A stretch of 64,000 nt of DNA, from NCBI GenBank assembly GCA_947470895.1, contig CANIVF010000003.1, forward strand, positions 1 through 64,000, read 5' to 3'. The notes beneath the pieces were generated by a model. That model was not told where the DNA came from, made no database searches, and saw nothing but the letters and a program-made list of their open reading frames with translations. How positions within the stretch are numbered: position 1 is the first letter of the stretch; every line of letters starts with the position of its first letter. Shown one piece after another: positions 1-10,706 of this stretch. Position numbers and translations under genes: made by a program. The stretch is from Bacteroidota bacterium. GTDB taxonomy: Bacteria; Bacteroidota; Bacteroidia; Cytophagales; Cyclobacteriaceae.

Positions 1-307
1 AAATAGAATTCGATATAACTCTATGAAAATCAGGCTCTTTGAGCAAGTATTATTCCAAACCATCCTAATGCTATGCATTAGAAACTAACTGATTGATTCT
101 CATAGAGAAAGAAGTTATCCACAAACTCTAATGCATAATCTAGGTTTAACTATTTCAATTAATTATCGAATTTTGAAAACGTAATTCTGATATACAACTG
201 AAAACCCTATTGAAAAAATGAATTAAAGTCAACTATTTGCTGCCTCAATTTTAGGATTATTTTATTTAGCGGGACAGCTTTGTGTAGTTGAACACTTCTT
301 TGGATGA
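1..307. other. AT-rich stretch without a gene
   Basis: I see no convincing coding frame or RNA gene here. An imperfectly placed inverted repeat, CTAATGC-tat-GCATTAG, lies at 65-81, and its half CTAATGCA recurs at 128-135. The stretch lies downstream of the last gene of the polysaccharide locus, so it may simply be the 3' end of that operon. I see no clear terminator with a T-run. Confidence 0.4.
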
Positions 308-1204
308 TTACTCTATCATATCTGCCATGGTAGGTAGTAAAGCCGTGTCATCATACCAATACCAAATCAATCCAAAAATTTCCGGTGGTCGTTGAGGAGC
401 TCCCAGGTATTCTTTCCATACTCCGGTTGTACGATTGTTCTTTTTTGTGAAATGTACGTGATGAATAATTGGGGTTTTTCCATCGGTATACCAGGATTCC
501 CAGGGCCAATGATCTGAATTATCCATAGGGGGCAAAATGTAAATCACTGGACCATCTTCTCCTAAAATATGTGAAATCACCACCCACCGGCATTTAGCAT
601 AATAGTTTCTTCCATACTTAGAAAGTGATGCTAACAATACTTCCTTAGCATCAAAGCCTATAATACTCGCAGCTACATCTATTCGCGCCAGCTTAAGTTG
701 GTCTTCTAAGGAAGGTGACTTTCTTAGATAGCGAGGCATCAAATCACTTTCATCTAATTTGTACCACCGAGCAATCCCTTTATCAGTTGTGTTCCTTAAC
801 GGATACATGACCAAGGATTCTTTCCTTATATCACCGTGATCATCCTGATACCATCGCTCCCAAGGTGTCCATCCAATTTCCTCTTCTGGAGGAAGAGCAC
901 TTATCAGTATTCCACCATTTTCATGATAGCCAACCGACCACCTATATTGGCGATAATTGTGATCAACCCGTTGAGCCAATGGCTTCAAATATTGTTCAAC
1001 GTCTAAACCAATCTGATATGCTGCCTCAAGAACACCGGACGAACTCAATTTTGACATGAACTGTGTGTCAATTTGTTCCCTATGTTCAAAGATAGCTTCA
1101 GTTGGTAGGGGTGTTAACGAATGTTGGTTTTCAGCTGTTGGCGTTGTACATGATGCACCCAAAACGCACATCATGAAAACCGTGTACTTAAACCTTCTCG
1201 ACAC
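308..1204 (-). CDS. Lipoprotein with internally duplicated domain, function unknown
   Basis: I do not recognise the family. An ATG at 1240 would give a 30-residue leader before the lipid cysteine and would overlap the upstream gene by 17 bases. A GTG at 1204 gives a compact signal, MSRRFKYTVFMMCVLGASC, so I prefer that start. The mature protein holds two related halves. The first contains IGLDVEQYLKPL, then an RW-containing strand, LPP and WTPWERWYQDD. The second contains IGFDAKEVLLASL, then CRWVV, ILPP and HWPWESWYTDG. The repeated core is PWE.WY.D, and both halves end in a Trp/Tyr-rich segment. It is the last gene of the minus-strand polysaccharide locus, 19 bases after the GH116 gene. A surface or periplasmic role in glycan handling is inferred only from position. 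Confidence 0.75.
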   Translation of the reverse strand: MSRRFKYTVFMMCVLGASCTTPTAENQHSLTPLPTEAIFEHREQIDTQFMSKLSSSGVLEAAYQIGLDVEQYLKPLAQRVDHNYRQYRWSVGYHENGGILISALPPEEEIGWTPWERWYQDDHGDIRKESLVMYPLRNTTDKGIARWYKLDESDLMPRYLRKSPSLEDQLKLARIDVAASIIGFDAKEVLLASLSKYGRNYYAKCRWVVISHILGEDGPVIYILPPMDNSDHWPWESWYTDGKTPIIHHVHFTKKNNRTTGVWKEYLGAPQRPPEIFGLIWYWYDDTALLPTMADMIE

Positions 1205-1223
1205 TTTGTCCAATATTATATTG

Positions 1224-3890
1224 TCATTTAAGAGTAGCATTTAGCGGGATTCCCGCAGTCTTATTATTTGCGGTAACAACAAATTCCTCAATTTTTCCAA
1301 CACCAAAGACTCTTGTTGTTTTGAATTTCACAACACCGGTTCCATTTAACGTGAAGTTATTTAGGTTAAGCGGACCATTCAACGAACTCAGCTTGATAAC
1401 TTTGTTCTGACCCTGGTCAGAAATTTCAATCGTTCCATATTGATAACCATTTGACCAAAAAAACTTTCCATTACGCGAATTGAAGTTCATTGTCTTGGAC
1501 ACTGCTGAATATTGAAAACCAGTATACGCTAATACGCCACCCCACGCGGCCATTGCCCTTGCATAACGATGACCATATTCTCCTTCATTGAATGGGTTTC
1601 TCTTATACCCATCAAATCTGTCGCGAATACTTTTGAATACTTTGAGTCCGTCATCAAGCTGACCTTCGTAAATCATTCCAATGCCTGCACTATACTCAAA
1701 GCCAGTCATAATTTCTGTATAATAAGGGAAAGGGAAATCTAACAACTCCCCTTTCGGATAGCTGGCCATGATTAGCCCCGATTCATTACCTACTCCAAAA
1801 CTGCGAAAGGTGTTAAAATGCTCATTGAAATTTTCAACATAGTTATACTTACTAATACTCTTCAATGTTGTTTGAACATTATTTTGATCCAATACATACC
1901 CTAATCCTGCCGTATGTGCTAAATATTGACCCACCAATTGATCGACTAAACAACCTTTTCCCAGTTGTGCTACTTTGCTTGTGCCTTCTGGTATATGATG
2001 TTCGTAATACTCTCCATTGAATATATTGGCATCAGTCCATTTTCGGCCTTTCACATATAAGTCGTGGCACTCCTTGGCAAACTCTTTATCTTTCAGGTAA
2101 GTGGCCATTTCCTCAGAGGCCCGTAACGCACCAAGATACCAGGCTGCCATCTGGGGATTAGGTCCAAGGTAATTTATATCCATCGTGTTATGCTGACTAC
2201 CTTCCATTACACCATCTTTGTTGACGTCCCAAATTCCTGTCCATGCAAAACTCATTGCCTTCTTAATGTTGGGCCACATAGCCTTTAATTTTTGATCATC
2301 ACCAGAAAGTTGCCACTCACGATATACTTTTATGAGTGTGCCCATCTGTCCATCGGCCGCCCAATGCTTGAAAGATTTACCTTCCTCTTTCAATGGTAGC
2401 CCTACTCGAAAGCTCATGGCGCCATCATCGTGTGTAGCATGATTAAATTCCACCTCGCGAAATTTCATGGAAAGGTTCCCAAAAAGAAATGGGATGGTCG
2501 ATTCATAATTCCAAACATGGAAACAAGTTCCAAATCCCCAACCCGGAGATTTTTCCGCACCTAATGTTGTTCCCTTAACACTCCCGGTACCTTCCCATCC
2601 AAATGGATATCCATCTGCAGTCCTGAACATAGTTTGAGAACGAAGGTTATTGAGATTAAATAATGCTGCCTCCTTTATCACTTCTGGAACATCACTTTGA
2701 ACAAATGCTTTTACGAAGTTCACTGTTTCCTTTTCAAGTTGCCCTAACTCTTTTGAAGTCTTCTCTGCAACATCCCATGCATTGGCATATTGAGTGGTGT
2801 AATAGTTGCCCACAATTTTCTTTGCAGCATCCTGAACATTTCCATTGTCCCAACCTTGCCATCCCCGTCTGTTGGGAAAATGCCAAGTGAGCAAAAATGT
2901 AACAGGTTTTGATTCACCAGGCATCAACTTCATTTTTACAGCAAGAGTAGCCGGTGGCGTTTGAATATTTTCCTTTTGTATCGTTATCACATCCCCCTGA
3001 TCAACCTTCACATCAGTTTTGGAATCTGGAAAATCAATCAATTCTCCGTCCTTAATAAAGTCGTCCCAAAATTCACGAAAGGTCCAGTTCCATCCTAACT
3101 TAGCCCAAGAGGTTCTATATGTAACTGTTTCATCTGATAATGTAGTCAATGACATAGTTCCCCAGTTAATATCATCAGTGTCTTTTCTTGTTGAATGCAT
3201 ATATATGCCCTTGAGAGATCCAGACTTTCTAAATTCATTTTTGTTTTCAACGGGCTTACCACTCCAACCATCTACACCAATAAAATTCGGTATCATTCCA
3301 CATACTGAAATATCCATCGGCTTATCAGAGGTATTGGTGATAACATATCTCAATACCGCGACAGGAATTCCACTTTTGTCTTCATTGCCCACCACTAATG
3401 GATTAAATGCCTCCAATCTTACCTGAAGCGGTACTTTTTGATGTTCGAATGAAACCTGAGCCAAAGGATATGCAGCTGCAAAAGTTGCTTTCTCAAAGCG
3501 CGGAAATCCTGCATTTAATGCGTCCGCCCCCCAGTCTCCATAATAATCCTTAATTGGAACGGGGCCCTCTAATACTCTTACATTGGCGGATTCCCCTTCA
3601 GGCTTATAATACAAGGCAAAAAAGGGTGCGTTTGCAATCGTAGGTTGTACAAGTTTAAATGCCGGTACCCATCCAATAGCACCTCGGTTCATTAATTCCC
3701 AATCACGAAGGTCACCCCTGCCACCAATGGAAACACCACCTGTTCCAATTCCTCCCAATGGCATCGCCACTTCTGTAGTATACAAACCTGAATATGTTTT
3801 TAATACTGGCCAATCTTTATTGAGTGTTTGCGCTGTCATTGGACTCGTACATAATAATGTCCATGCGAATAGAAATAGATTCTTTATCAT
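1224..3890 (-). CDS. Exported GH116 family glycoside hydrolase (beta-glucosidase / DUF608 type)
   Basis: This looks like a GH116 retaining glycosidase, the family of bile-acid beta-glucosidase GBA2 and bacterial beta-glucosidases and beta-xylosidases. Residues 1-21 form a Sec signal ending in MTAQ. The N-terminal beta domain opens with the family hallmark [21 protein letters not shown] (about 45-65). The C-terminal alpha/alpha barrel follows. FHVWNYES puts the likely nucleophile at Glu463, and [17 protein letters not shown] puts the likely acid/base at Asp571; both are assigned by motif similarity. At 888 residues it is complete. It starts 4 bases after the GH94-like gene ends, so the two are probably co-transcribed. 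The substrate cannot be read from sequence: a beta-linked glucoside, xyloside or N-acetylglucosaminide are all possible in GH116. Confidence 0.88.
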   Translation of the reverse strand: MIKNLFLFAWTLLCTSPMTAQTLNKDWPVLKTYSGLYTTEVAMPLGGIGTGGVSIGGRGDLRDWELMNRGAIGWVPAFKLVQPTIANAPFFALYYKPEGESANVRVLEGPVPIKDYYGDWGADALNAGFPRFEKATFAAAYPLAQVSFEHQKVPLQVRLEAFNPLVVGNEDKSGIPVAVLRYVITNTSDKPMDISVCGMIPNFIGVDGWSGKPVENKNEFRKSGSLKGIYMHSTRKDTDDINWGTMSLTTLSDETVTYRTSWAKLGWNWTFREFWDDFIKDGELIDFPDSKTDVKVDQGDVITIQKENIQTPPATLAVKMKLMPGESKPVTFLLTWHFPNRRGWQGWDNGNVQDAAKKIVGNYYTTQYANAWDVAEKTSKELGQLEKETVNFVKAFVQSDVPEVIKEAALFNLNNLRSQTMFRTADGYPFGWEGTGSVKGTTLGAEKSPGWGFGTCFHVWNYESTIPFLFGNLSMKFREVEFNHATHDDGAMSFRVGLPLKEEGKSFKHWAADGQMGTLIKVYREWQLSGDDQKLKAMWPNIKKAMSFAWTGIWDVNKDGVMEGSQHNTMDINYLGPNPQMAAWYLGALRASEEMATYLKDKEFAKECHDLYVKGRKWTDANIFNGEYYEHHIPEGTSKVAQLGKGCLVDQLVGQYLAHTAGLGYVLDQNNVQTTLKSISKYNYVENFNEHFNTFRSFGVGNESGLIMASYPKGELLDFPFPYYTEIMTGFEYSAGIGMIYEGQLDDGLKVFKSIRDRFDGYKRNPFNEGEYGHRYARAMAAWGGVLAYTGFQYSAVSKTMNFNSRNGKFFWSNGYQYGTIEISDQGQNKVIKLSSLNGPLNLNNFTLNGTGVVKFKTTRVFGVGKIEEFVVTANNKTAGIPLNATLK

Positions 3891-3894
3891 ACAA

Positions 3895-6432
3895 TCATTT
3901 TTTAGCGCCCATAATAACCTTTACTATATGCATTTTCCCATCTCCTACAGGGGTCAGCAGATTTCCTTTAATTTTTTTTCCATCAACTGTAATTGACTTT
4001 ACACCCTGCCCAACTTTCTTTGGGTTAGTCACTTCAATGATGTAACGATCACCTCTAAATTCTCTCTCCAGAGTGAATCCTGGCCAATCGGCTGGGATTT
4101 TGGGGTCGATGAGTAGCCCTTCTAATTCAGGCCTAATACCTAATATGTAGTATACATAAGAATGCCACATCCAATTGGCTCCCTCACCCAGATTCCACTT
4201 GAACTGGCCGAGTCCTGCTTTCGGGTGATCAGGGCCTACGTAATTTTCTGTATAGGCATAGGGTTCTGCCCGGTATCTTTCAATATCCTTACTTATATAA
4301 GTAAGCGATGTGGGCTTGTACATTGCCCATGCCAGGTCAGGTTTATTAGCAAGGCACGCAGCCATGATTGCCCAGCCTGCAGGTCGTGGATAAATACAGG
4401 CATTCCTCCAGCCTGGTGCATATTCTGATTGGACACCTACGTGCTTGTCTGGATGTGTATAGGAAGGTGTGAATAACAACGGCCCAAACTCGCTTAACAA
4501 TCTGCTGCGCACAGCCTCCAATGATTTGTCAGCCCGATCGATATCTGCAACACCTGCCATCACTGACCAAGATTGAGAATTCAGATATATTGTGCCCTCC
4601 TTATTTTTGGCAGCACCGATTGGGTATGGTTCCTTCTCTCCATCAGCAAATGCATAGACATACCAATTACCATCCCAACCATATTGGTTACAAGCATCCT
4701 TAATCAAATTATACTTTTCCATCCATTCATTTGCCTTTTCATGATGGCCTGTAACGCGCGCAATATCAGCATACTCCTTTAGCAGGTAGCATAGCTGCAT
4801 GGCGTACATAATGCTTTCAGCCTTGCCTTCGCTGCTCATTCTGTTAATTTCATCATTCCAGTCACCTACACCTTTGTTTACGTATGGAAGGCCCCGGGGG
4901 CTAATTCCATTAAGGGCATATTCAACCCCTTTCACCATATGGTCATATACAGTACCTGTTTCACCTAAAACAAAAGGAATTTTTTCGTTCAAAAAGTCAA
5001 AATCTGCTGATTCACGTAGGTAAAGAGAGATGGCGTAAAGTCCATATACTTCGTGATGATGAGAAACTTTGAAACCTTTTTTTGGAGTCTCCTGTGGCAA
5101 TTTGAAATCAACATCAGCATATAACATTGCAGGAGCATCAGCAGACAAAAGTGTGGTATTCGCAGCATCATAGAATTGCATGGAAAGATTTCTCTGAATT
5201 GATTCTTTTGTGATTTGTAAATCGTGTGGTTGAACTGCCAGTTCGGCATCGGCTCCCCAAAAACTATAGATTCCTCCTTCAATAGCGTAATTCCAAAATG
5301 AAAGCCCCCTCTTTCCCGTGTTAAGATCCTTGCTCATTGTGCTCCGCCACTGATAGGGTGACCAGATATTAATAATCCTGTCAATACCTTTTTCGGGGGT
5401 AGTGACTTTCAGGGCTCTTTCCAGAAATTTGCTTTGAAATTCATTGAGTTTTTTGAATTCATCATCAACCTTATTTAGATCTGAATACTTGCTTTTTAAA
5501 TCACGGATCTTTTGCTCATCTCTTTCCATTCCCAAGACCAGAACAACCTCAATATCTTCTCCTGGTTTCAATACAATACCATTTTGCAAAACACCCCAAG
5601 GATATTCGTTCTCACTCCAAAACTCGGTGTTCGAAGTCTTTCCATCGATAACCTGGGATGGGTTGTTAAAGTCTCCACCAATTCCTAAAAACATTTCCTT
5701 ACTCGTTTCAAAACTTTTAACGGGTAAACTGGAAGCCATGAATCCAATATAAGGCCACGGTTTTCCTGCAGGTCCCAAGGTTTTCCAAACAAGTTGTTTT
5801 GCTATTATTACTTCATCTTCAAATGTTACTTTCTTGTAAAGGTTGAATTGACTGCCACCTCTTCCATCACCTTTGTATACAATACTTTTTGTAACATCGC
5901 CAAGGTTCCACTCAACCTGATTGAATAAATCCAGAGACTTGATTGCACCAGTACCATTATGAAGTTTGATCCTTGTCACTAGTACATTATCGTTTCGAGG
6001 TACGAAATATGTAACAGTGCATTCAACACCTAATCCTGATGTTTCAATTCGCGTATAACCCAATCCATGAACAGATCTCCAGGAAGTAGTATTCGGACCC
6101 TTGTTGTTTAGCAGGATATGTTTCCCATTCTGATCTCGTAAATATAAATGCCCCGAAACATCCTGAGGGTTAACCAATCCATTTAGATCAGGATTCAGCA
6201 AGAAACTCTCAACGTATCCATTTTGAGTAATCCAAGTATGAAATACATCATTGGTAAGGCGATTCAACCAAGGTTCGGGAAGATTTGGTTCATTCATAAT
6301 TACCTCTCTTCCATCATCAGAAAAGGAATAATTAATATTGAGTCCTTTTGGTTTTTGTTGAGCAAAGTTGCTAACAGTAATTACAACAAAAACTGCAACA
6401 AAAAAGCCCTTTTTAAATTTCAATTTTACCAT
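3895..6432 (-). CDS. Exported GH94-like protein (cellobiose-phosphorylase fold), possibly not a phosphorylase
   Basis: The fold and order of motifs match GH94 glycoside phosphorylases: an N-terminal beta-sandwich, then an alpha/alpha barrel with [11 protein letters not shown] (about 521-531, the Asp of DWND being the family's catalytic acid), [12 protein letters not shown], a segment beginning YAPGWRN, and the C-terminal [22 protein letters not shown]. Two things are odd. It has a Sec signal (residues 1-25, ending SNFAQ), although GH94 phosphorolysis normally happens in the cytoplasm. Also, where GH94 enzymes usually read ENGGIFNH this protein reads RNACIYPR, so the expected phosphate-binding His appears to be Arg, and the later Thr-Gly-Thr segment reads NLGEGANW. 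I infer that it may be a hydrolase or transglycosidase. It overlaps the upstream lipoprotein gene by 20 bases. Confidence 0.82.
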   Translation of the reverse strand: MVKLKFKKGFFVAVFVVITVSNFAQQKPKGLNINYSFSDDGREVIMNEPNLPEPWLNRLTNDVFHTWITQNGYVESFLLNPDLNGLVNPQDVSGHLYLRDQNGKHILLNNKGPNTTSWRSVHGLGYTRIETSGLGVECTVTYFVPRNDNVLVTRIKLHNGTGAIKSLDLFNQVEWNLGDVTKSIVYKGDGRGGSQFNLYKKVTFEDEVIIAKQLVWKTLGPAGKPWPYIGFMASSLPVKSFETSKEMFLGIGGDFNNPSQVIDGKTSNTEFWSENEYPWGVLQNGIVLKPGEDIEVVLVLGMERDEQKIRDLKSKYSDLNKVDDEFKKLNEFQSKFLERALKVTTPEKGIDRIINIWSPYQWRSTMSKDLNTGKRGLSFWNYAIEGGIYSFWGADAELAVQPHDLQITKESIQRNLSMQFYDAANTTLLSADAPAMLYADVDFKLPQETPKKGFKVSHHHEVYGLYAISLYLRESADFDFLNEKIPFVLGETGTVYDHMVKGVEYALNGISPRGLPYVNKGVGDWNDEINRMSSEGKAESIMYAMQLCYLLKEYADIARVTGHHEKANEWMEKYNLIKDACNQYGWDGNWYVYAFADGEKEPYPIGAAKNKEGTIYLNSQSWSVMAGVADIDRADKSLEAVRSRLLSEFGPLLFTPSYTHPDKHVGVQSEYAPGWRNACIYPRPAGWAIMAACLANKPDLAWAMYKPTSLTYISKDIERYRAEPYAYTENYVGPDHPKAGLGQFKWNLGEGANWMWHSYVYYILGIRPELEGLLIDPKIPADWPGFTLEREFRGDRYIIEVTNPKKVGQGVKSITVDGKKIKGNLLTPVGDGKMHIVKVIMGAKK

Positions 6433-9118
6433 CTGGGTTAATTGTTAGCGTAATGTTTTTTAGTTGTTCATCTGTGTAACGCTTCGCCTCATTGCCATTT
6501 AAAGACAACTTATATTCTCCCTTGTTAAGGCCTGTTATCTCTAAATTAGTTTTGTAGACACCTTTCCATGGAGCAACAAGCCCTGAAAGCTGATTATTTA
6601 TTGTAAGTGTAATAATGCCACCGCTTAGTTGAGCCTCCTCAATAACAATTCCATTAACACCAACATACATTCCTTTTTCAAAATCTATATAGCCACCGCT
6701 CAATTCACGATATGCTTCCGCTAAGCCAGTAAAAACTCCAGATCCTTCACCCCAACTTGGATGAGTCCGCATAGCTGATTGCGGATGAGCTTCATGATCA
6801 ATGTTCTCAGGCCCCAATCCATAGGGATAAATATTTGTATGACGATAAATATTATTCTTTTGGTGATTCGTTAAATTCATCAACACGACAGATGATTTGG
6901 CAGCAGCAATACCGCGCTCCAGCAAATCTTGTCTGCCTAATGTCTTACCATACCAGATAAACGGTTTTACCATTTCAGCCTGACGAGCATCCAACATCGT
7001 TGCATTGTCAGAGTTGTCGGCAGTGAACCCTCCAAAAGGAAAAGCAGTATAAATAAAGTGAGGATCCCATATGCATTGTGAAAAAGAAACATAATCAACT
7101 GACTGTTCACCCATTTTTAAGTATCGATTTTCACCAGTCGCCTGATACAACGCTGCAAATCCTTCGCAGGCCCAAATGTTAGCAAGATTACCTCGTACTA
7201 CCTGATGTTGCCATATATCTCTTTCAAAATCAAGAGGCTTTTTTCCACAAGAAAAATATTGCTCCATATCAACCCACTTCGCTTCAGGAAGAATTTCTCT
7301 TTCCAGAAAGGCTGCTATTTTCTTAGCTCCCTCACGATATTTGTTTTCCTGTGTCGCATTATAGTATGCTGCTAAGAACCACATACTCGATGCTGGTTGA
7401 GCGCTGTACATAAGAATTGGTGAAACTTCCATCTTACTCGTCACATAGCTTGGGACAGCTCCCCTTTCATCTATGGCAGTAAGTAACCAATCTGCATAAG
7501 GTTTGAAGTATTCTATGATTCGCTCATCCTTATCACAACGGAGATAATAGTCGATTAGATGGGCTGCCGTTTTGCTCATGGCAGGAACCTCATACGAATC
7601 ACTTTCTCGGAGGAAGAATTCATTCTTGCCATGTGGAGGATCTGAAAACTGTAAGCCCCATGTTTTCGTATTTGCATTGTAAAGTGTAGCGAACAGACCT
7701 TTGTCGTTTCGAGGTGCCTGAAGGCAAAAATTTATAATGCCCTTTGCCCGATCCAACAAAACAGGCTTATTGAGTTTCTGACCCCAGAAATAAAAACCTG
7801 ATGCATCGCGAGCGTTATTCCAAAAAACCGAATTGTGCACCACATCATTCCACCACGGTATAGCCGAACGATAACCGCCCACGGGCAATCCATTCATATC
7901 CCATTGAAGCCACGAGCCCATATCCTCGAATCCTTCCAATGGAACATCTATGTCCTGAACCATGGTGTTACGACCTGAAGTATTGAATTTGCCGGTCAGT
8001 TTTGATCGGATAGGGTGGAACGTTATTGAGTCAACAATACGGAAATATTCTTCAAATGGCATTGCCAAATGGGGCCGATTCATAAAAACCTGATGGCCAA
8101 ACATTTTCCATTGATGTTCCGCCACACGCTGAAAGCCCATATTCTCGGTTACATCAGCGCTAACAAACAAGTCAAAGCCAAATTGCACTCGGTTTTTATC
8201 GAGCGTCCTTGCCATGGTGGTGTCGTTCGTCCGCTGATATCGAATATGATGAGCGATAATATTGTCCATCATTCCATAAGTAAACACAGGCATTTCAGTC
8301 AGTCCGCTCTGCACATTGAGATCAAGGCCTGTGGGCATGGTATATTTATCCTGTTCAAAGGGTACCGAAAAAATATTTCTTCCGATATCAATCGTTTTTC
8401 TTGCATCAGGTGAAGTAATAGCATACTTATTGATATCAGTAAGGTCTGGCACTAGTGCAACAAAAAGATTTTTATTTTGTAAAATGACAGCAGGCGCATG
8501 AAAGGCCCGATCACCGATAACCTGATCCTTTGCGGGCAATAATTTAAATCGATTTTGTTTGGAATCCTCGTTATCAAATTTTAGTCCTGGTGTGTGGATA
8601 AATTCCGGAGCACCATTGTGATTAAATGTAAAAGTTGACAAGAGGTAATCCAATTTGGCAGGAGAGCCTTGTAAATCTGCTTTAATTTCAAAATGAAAAT
8701 AGTCATTATCAAAGCCAAGCTTAATAGATTGTTCAATAGCAGTTTGCCCGGATTTACCCACCAATTTAATTATCACTTCTTGCCCACTTTCTTTTTCAAC
8801 GGACATCTCGCTCAAACTTTCAGAAACTAAGAAACGATGTGTTGGGTCTATTGATGAGTTAAACAGTTGGGTGGCGCCCGTTGGGAATGGAGTTGGAGGG
8901 TTAAATGATTCTGCCACTAGAATCCATTCGCCATCATTCCATGCAAAGTATTCTTGAGTAATGAACTTTTCGTTACGTGTAAATTTGGCTTTTACTTTTC
9001 CATTCCGGATTTCAATATGTTCATTATTATTTTTGACAACCTGAAGACCTTCTTGTTGTTTACAACTGAATAATATGAATAAAGTGATAACGATTCCAAT
9101 GATCTTATTACATTTCAT
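6413..9118 (-). CDS. Large lipoprotein, probable alpha/alpha-barrel glycan-active protein, unknown family
   Basis: The N-terminus MKCNKIIGIVITLFILFSC is a lipoprotein signal with Cys19 as the lipidated residue, so it is probably anchored in the outer membrane. Residues about 20-350 look like a beta-rich domain resembling those of six-hairpin glycosidases. The rest is helical with recurring aromatic and Glu/Asp motifs such as FFLRESDSYEVPAMSKTA, DIWQHQVVRGNLANIWACEGF and THPSWGEGSGVFTGLAEAY, typical of alpha/alpha toroids (lyases and glycosidases). The last 90 residues form a beta domain. I cannot assign a CAZy family. It is the first gene after susD, with a hairpin in between, and its stop overlaps the start of the GH94-like gene, which suggests translational coupling. 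A lyase or glycoside hydrolase role is inferred from fold type and context. Confidence 0.8.
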   Translation of the reverse strand: MKCNKIIGIVITLFILFSCKQQEGLQVVKNNNEHIEIRNGKVKAKFTRNEKFITQEYFAWNDGEWILVAESFNPPTPFPTGATQLFNSSIDPTHRFLVSESLSEMSVEKESGQEVIIKLVGKSGQTAIEQSIKLGFDNDYFHFEIKADLQGSPAKLDYLLSTFTFNHNGAPEFIHTPGLKFDNEDSKQNRFKLLPAKDQVIGDRAFHAPAVILQNKNLFVALVPDLTDINKYAITSPDARKTIDIGRNIFSVPFEQDKYTMPTGLDLNVQSGLTEMPVFTYGMMDNIIAHHIRYQRTNDTTMARTLDKNRVQFGFDLFVSADVTENMGFQRVAEHQWKMFGHQVFMNRPHLAMPFEEYFRIVDSITFHPIRSKLTGKFNTSGRNTMVQDIDVPLEGFEDMGSWLQWDMNGLPVGGYRSAIPWWNDVVHNSVFWNNARDASGFYFWGQKLNKPVLLDRAKGIINFCLQAPRNDKGLFATLYNANTKTWGLQFSDPPHGKNEFFLRESDSYEVPAMSKTAAHLIDYYLRCDKDERIIEYFKPYADWLLTAIDERGAVPSYVTSKMEVSPILMYSAQPASSMWFLAAYYNATQENKYREGAKKIAAFLEREILPEAKWVDMEQYFSCGKKPLDFERDIWQHQVVRGNLANIWACEGFAALYQATGENRYLKMGEQSVDYVSFSQCIWDPHFIYTAFPFGGFTADNSDNATMLDARQAEMVKPFIWYGKTLGRQDLLERGIAAAKSSVVLMNLTNHQKNNIYRHTNIYPYGLGPENIDHEAHPQSAMRTHPSWGEGSGVFTGLAEAYRELSGGYIDFEKGMYVGVNGIVIEEAQLSGGIITLTINNQLSGLVAPWKGVYKTNLEITGLNKGEYKLSLNGNEAKRYTDEQLKNITLTINPDGKIEI

Positions 9119-9192
9119 TCAACAAAATTTATAATGATATTTTTATCAATGAATTAATCGAAGTCAATTTATGCTTGATCTCTCTTAAAAGA

Positions 9193-9218
9193 ACCGGCCC
9201 ACCTTAATGTGGGCCGGT
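9193..9218 (-). terminator. Perfect 10-bp hairpin after susD
   Basis: ACCGGCCCAC pairs perfectly with GTGGGCCGGT around a 6-base loop. Read on the minus strand it follows susD and is followed by TTCTTTTAAG, a weak T-rich tail. It lies between susD and the 901-residue lipoprotein gene, so it may be a partial terminator that lowers expression of the enzyme genes relative to susCD. Confidence 0.65.
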
Positions 9219-9238
9219 ATCTAAACAATTAAACCCAC

Positions 9239-10699
9239 TCAATAACCAAGATTTTGCTTGACCAGTCCATTGGACAAGTCAATCTCAGGCTGTGGAATAG
9301 GAAACAAAAGATCATTGGCCGTTACTGTTACGGTCACTCCTTGTTGTACTGTCAATTGAGCGGACATAAGTGCTGTTACTTGTGCTGACGGGAGGCGTAA
9401 TAAGTCAAACCAACGCGACTGCTCGAAAGCAAATTCGATTCTTCGCTCCTTCATCACCTTGTCAATAAATGTACCTGGTGTAGATCCATCAATGGCTCCC
9501 AATCCTGCCCTTGCTCTTACCTGGTTTATATAACCATAGGCATCCGGTGTTTCGCCTAAGGCCTCCGCTAAAGATAAAAGAACATCAGCATATCGAATAA
9601 CAACAAGGTTGATATCATGGCCTTGAGCTGCAGCAGCCAAATCAAGGTATTTGCTTACGTAAGGCTTATTCTCTGCAACCGATATGGTAATGGTAGCCGC
9701 CTTTCTTAAATCTCCAACTTCATAAGAGCTTATCAAATCATTTGTAGGGATAACAGCAGGAGTGGTAGTTCCATTTGCTTTTGAACCTAACCTTGTCATT
9801 TCACTTTGATACACCAGGTTGGCCGGTAAGCCCATGCCAGTTTGGTTAGACGGATTGAAATTCACTTCGAAAATGGATTCAGCCTGGTTATCGTTACCTG
9901 CCTTATGAATATCGGCATAGTTGGCCATCAGGGAATATTTTCCTATCACCTGATTCAATGCTGAAACTGCCGCAGTCTTATTACCTCTTTGTAATTCAAC
10001 TTTGCCAAGAAGTGCCAACGCGGAAAATTTGGTAGCACGACCTACTTCCTGAGTGGCACCACCCGTATAAGAATCCGGAAGAGCAGCACTTGCTTCCGTA
10101 ACATCCTTCACAATCTGATTATATACATCAATGGCCGTTGAACTTGCCACTGCAGCATTCTCCACATCAGTTATCGTTGTTCTCAACGGAACTTGCCCCC
10201 AGAGTTGCACCAATTGAAAATAGCTGAGCCCCCTCAGAAATTTAGCTTCTGCAATGGCACGTGCTATTAACGCCTGATCTCCTGTGGCTTTAGGACCATT
10301 CTGAATGACTGCATTTGCCAATGAAATAGTACGATACATGTTTGTCCATCCGTCCAGGACAAGTAGATTGCCCGAAGTTTCATTAAATGAATCCAATGAA
10401 ATTTGCTCAGACTGACCGTTAGGATTTAATTGACCATTATCCGATCGAGCTTCTCTCATTGTAAATAGGTTCAGGTTTCCATAATCGCTACGCAAACTTG
10501 CGTAAACACCATTCACGCCAATTATCACCTGATCTGCAGTGCTATAAAACGTAGTTTTATCAATCCTGTCCTGCGGAACTACATCCAGGAAATCCTCTGA
10601 GCAGGAAGTAACTAGTGCAATCATCAATACCAGACCAAACACCCTTGGTGTTAATCGGCTTGTCTTAAATATGTTTTTAAGGTTCATACTTTTTTTCAT
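9239..10699 (-). CDS. SusD/RagB family outer-membrane glycan-binding lipoprotein
   Basis: SusD-type proteins cap the SusC transporter on the cell surface and bind the oligosaccharide before import. The N-terminus carries a lipoprotein signal ending LVTSC, followed by the family hallmark SEDFLDVVPQDRIDKTTFYST. Tetratricopeptide-like helices run through the middle (for example AIAEAKFLRGLSYFQLVQLWGQVPL), and the C-terminal SusD domain has INQVRARAGLG and ERRIEFAFEQSRWFDLLRL. At 486 residues it is of usual length and intact. It lies 7 bases after the susC gene and is surely co-transcribed with it. Because susC is split by a frameshift, this protein may lack its working partner in the sequenced strain. 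Confidence 0.93.
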   Translation of the reverse strand: MKKSMNLKNIFKTSRLTPRVFGLVLMIALVTSCSEDFLDVVPQDRIDKTTFYSTADQVIIGVNGVYASLRSDYGNLNLFTMREARSDNGQLNPNGQSEQISLDSFNETSGNLLVLDGWTNMYRTISLANAVIQNGPKATGDQALIARAIAEAKFLRGLSYFQLVQLWGQVPLRTTITDVENAAVASSTAIDVYNQIVKDVTEASAALPDSYTGGATQEVGRATKFSALALLGKVELQRGNKTAAVSALNQVIGKYSLMANYADIHKAGNDNQAESIFEVNFNPSNQTGMGLPANLVYQSEMTRLGSKANGTTTPAVIPTNDLISSYEVGDLRKAATITISVAENKPYVSKYLDLAAAAQGHDINLVVIRYADVLLSLAEALGETPDAYGYINQVRARAGLGAIDGSTPGTFIDKVMKERRIEFAFEQSRWFDLLRLPSAQVTALMSAQLTVQQGVTVTVTANDLLFPIPQPEIDLSNGLVKQNLGY

Positions 10700-10706
10700 T
10701 AAAAGA

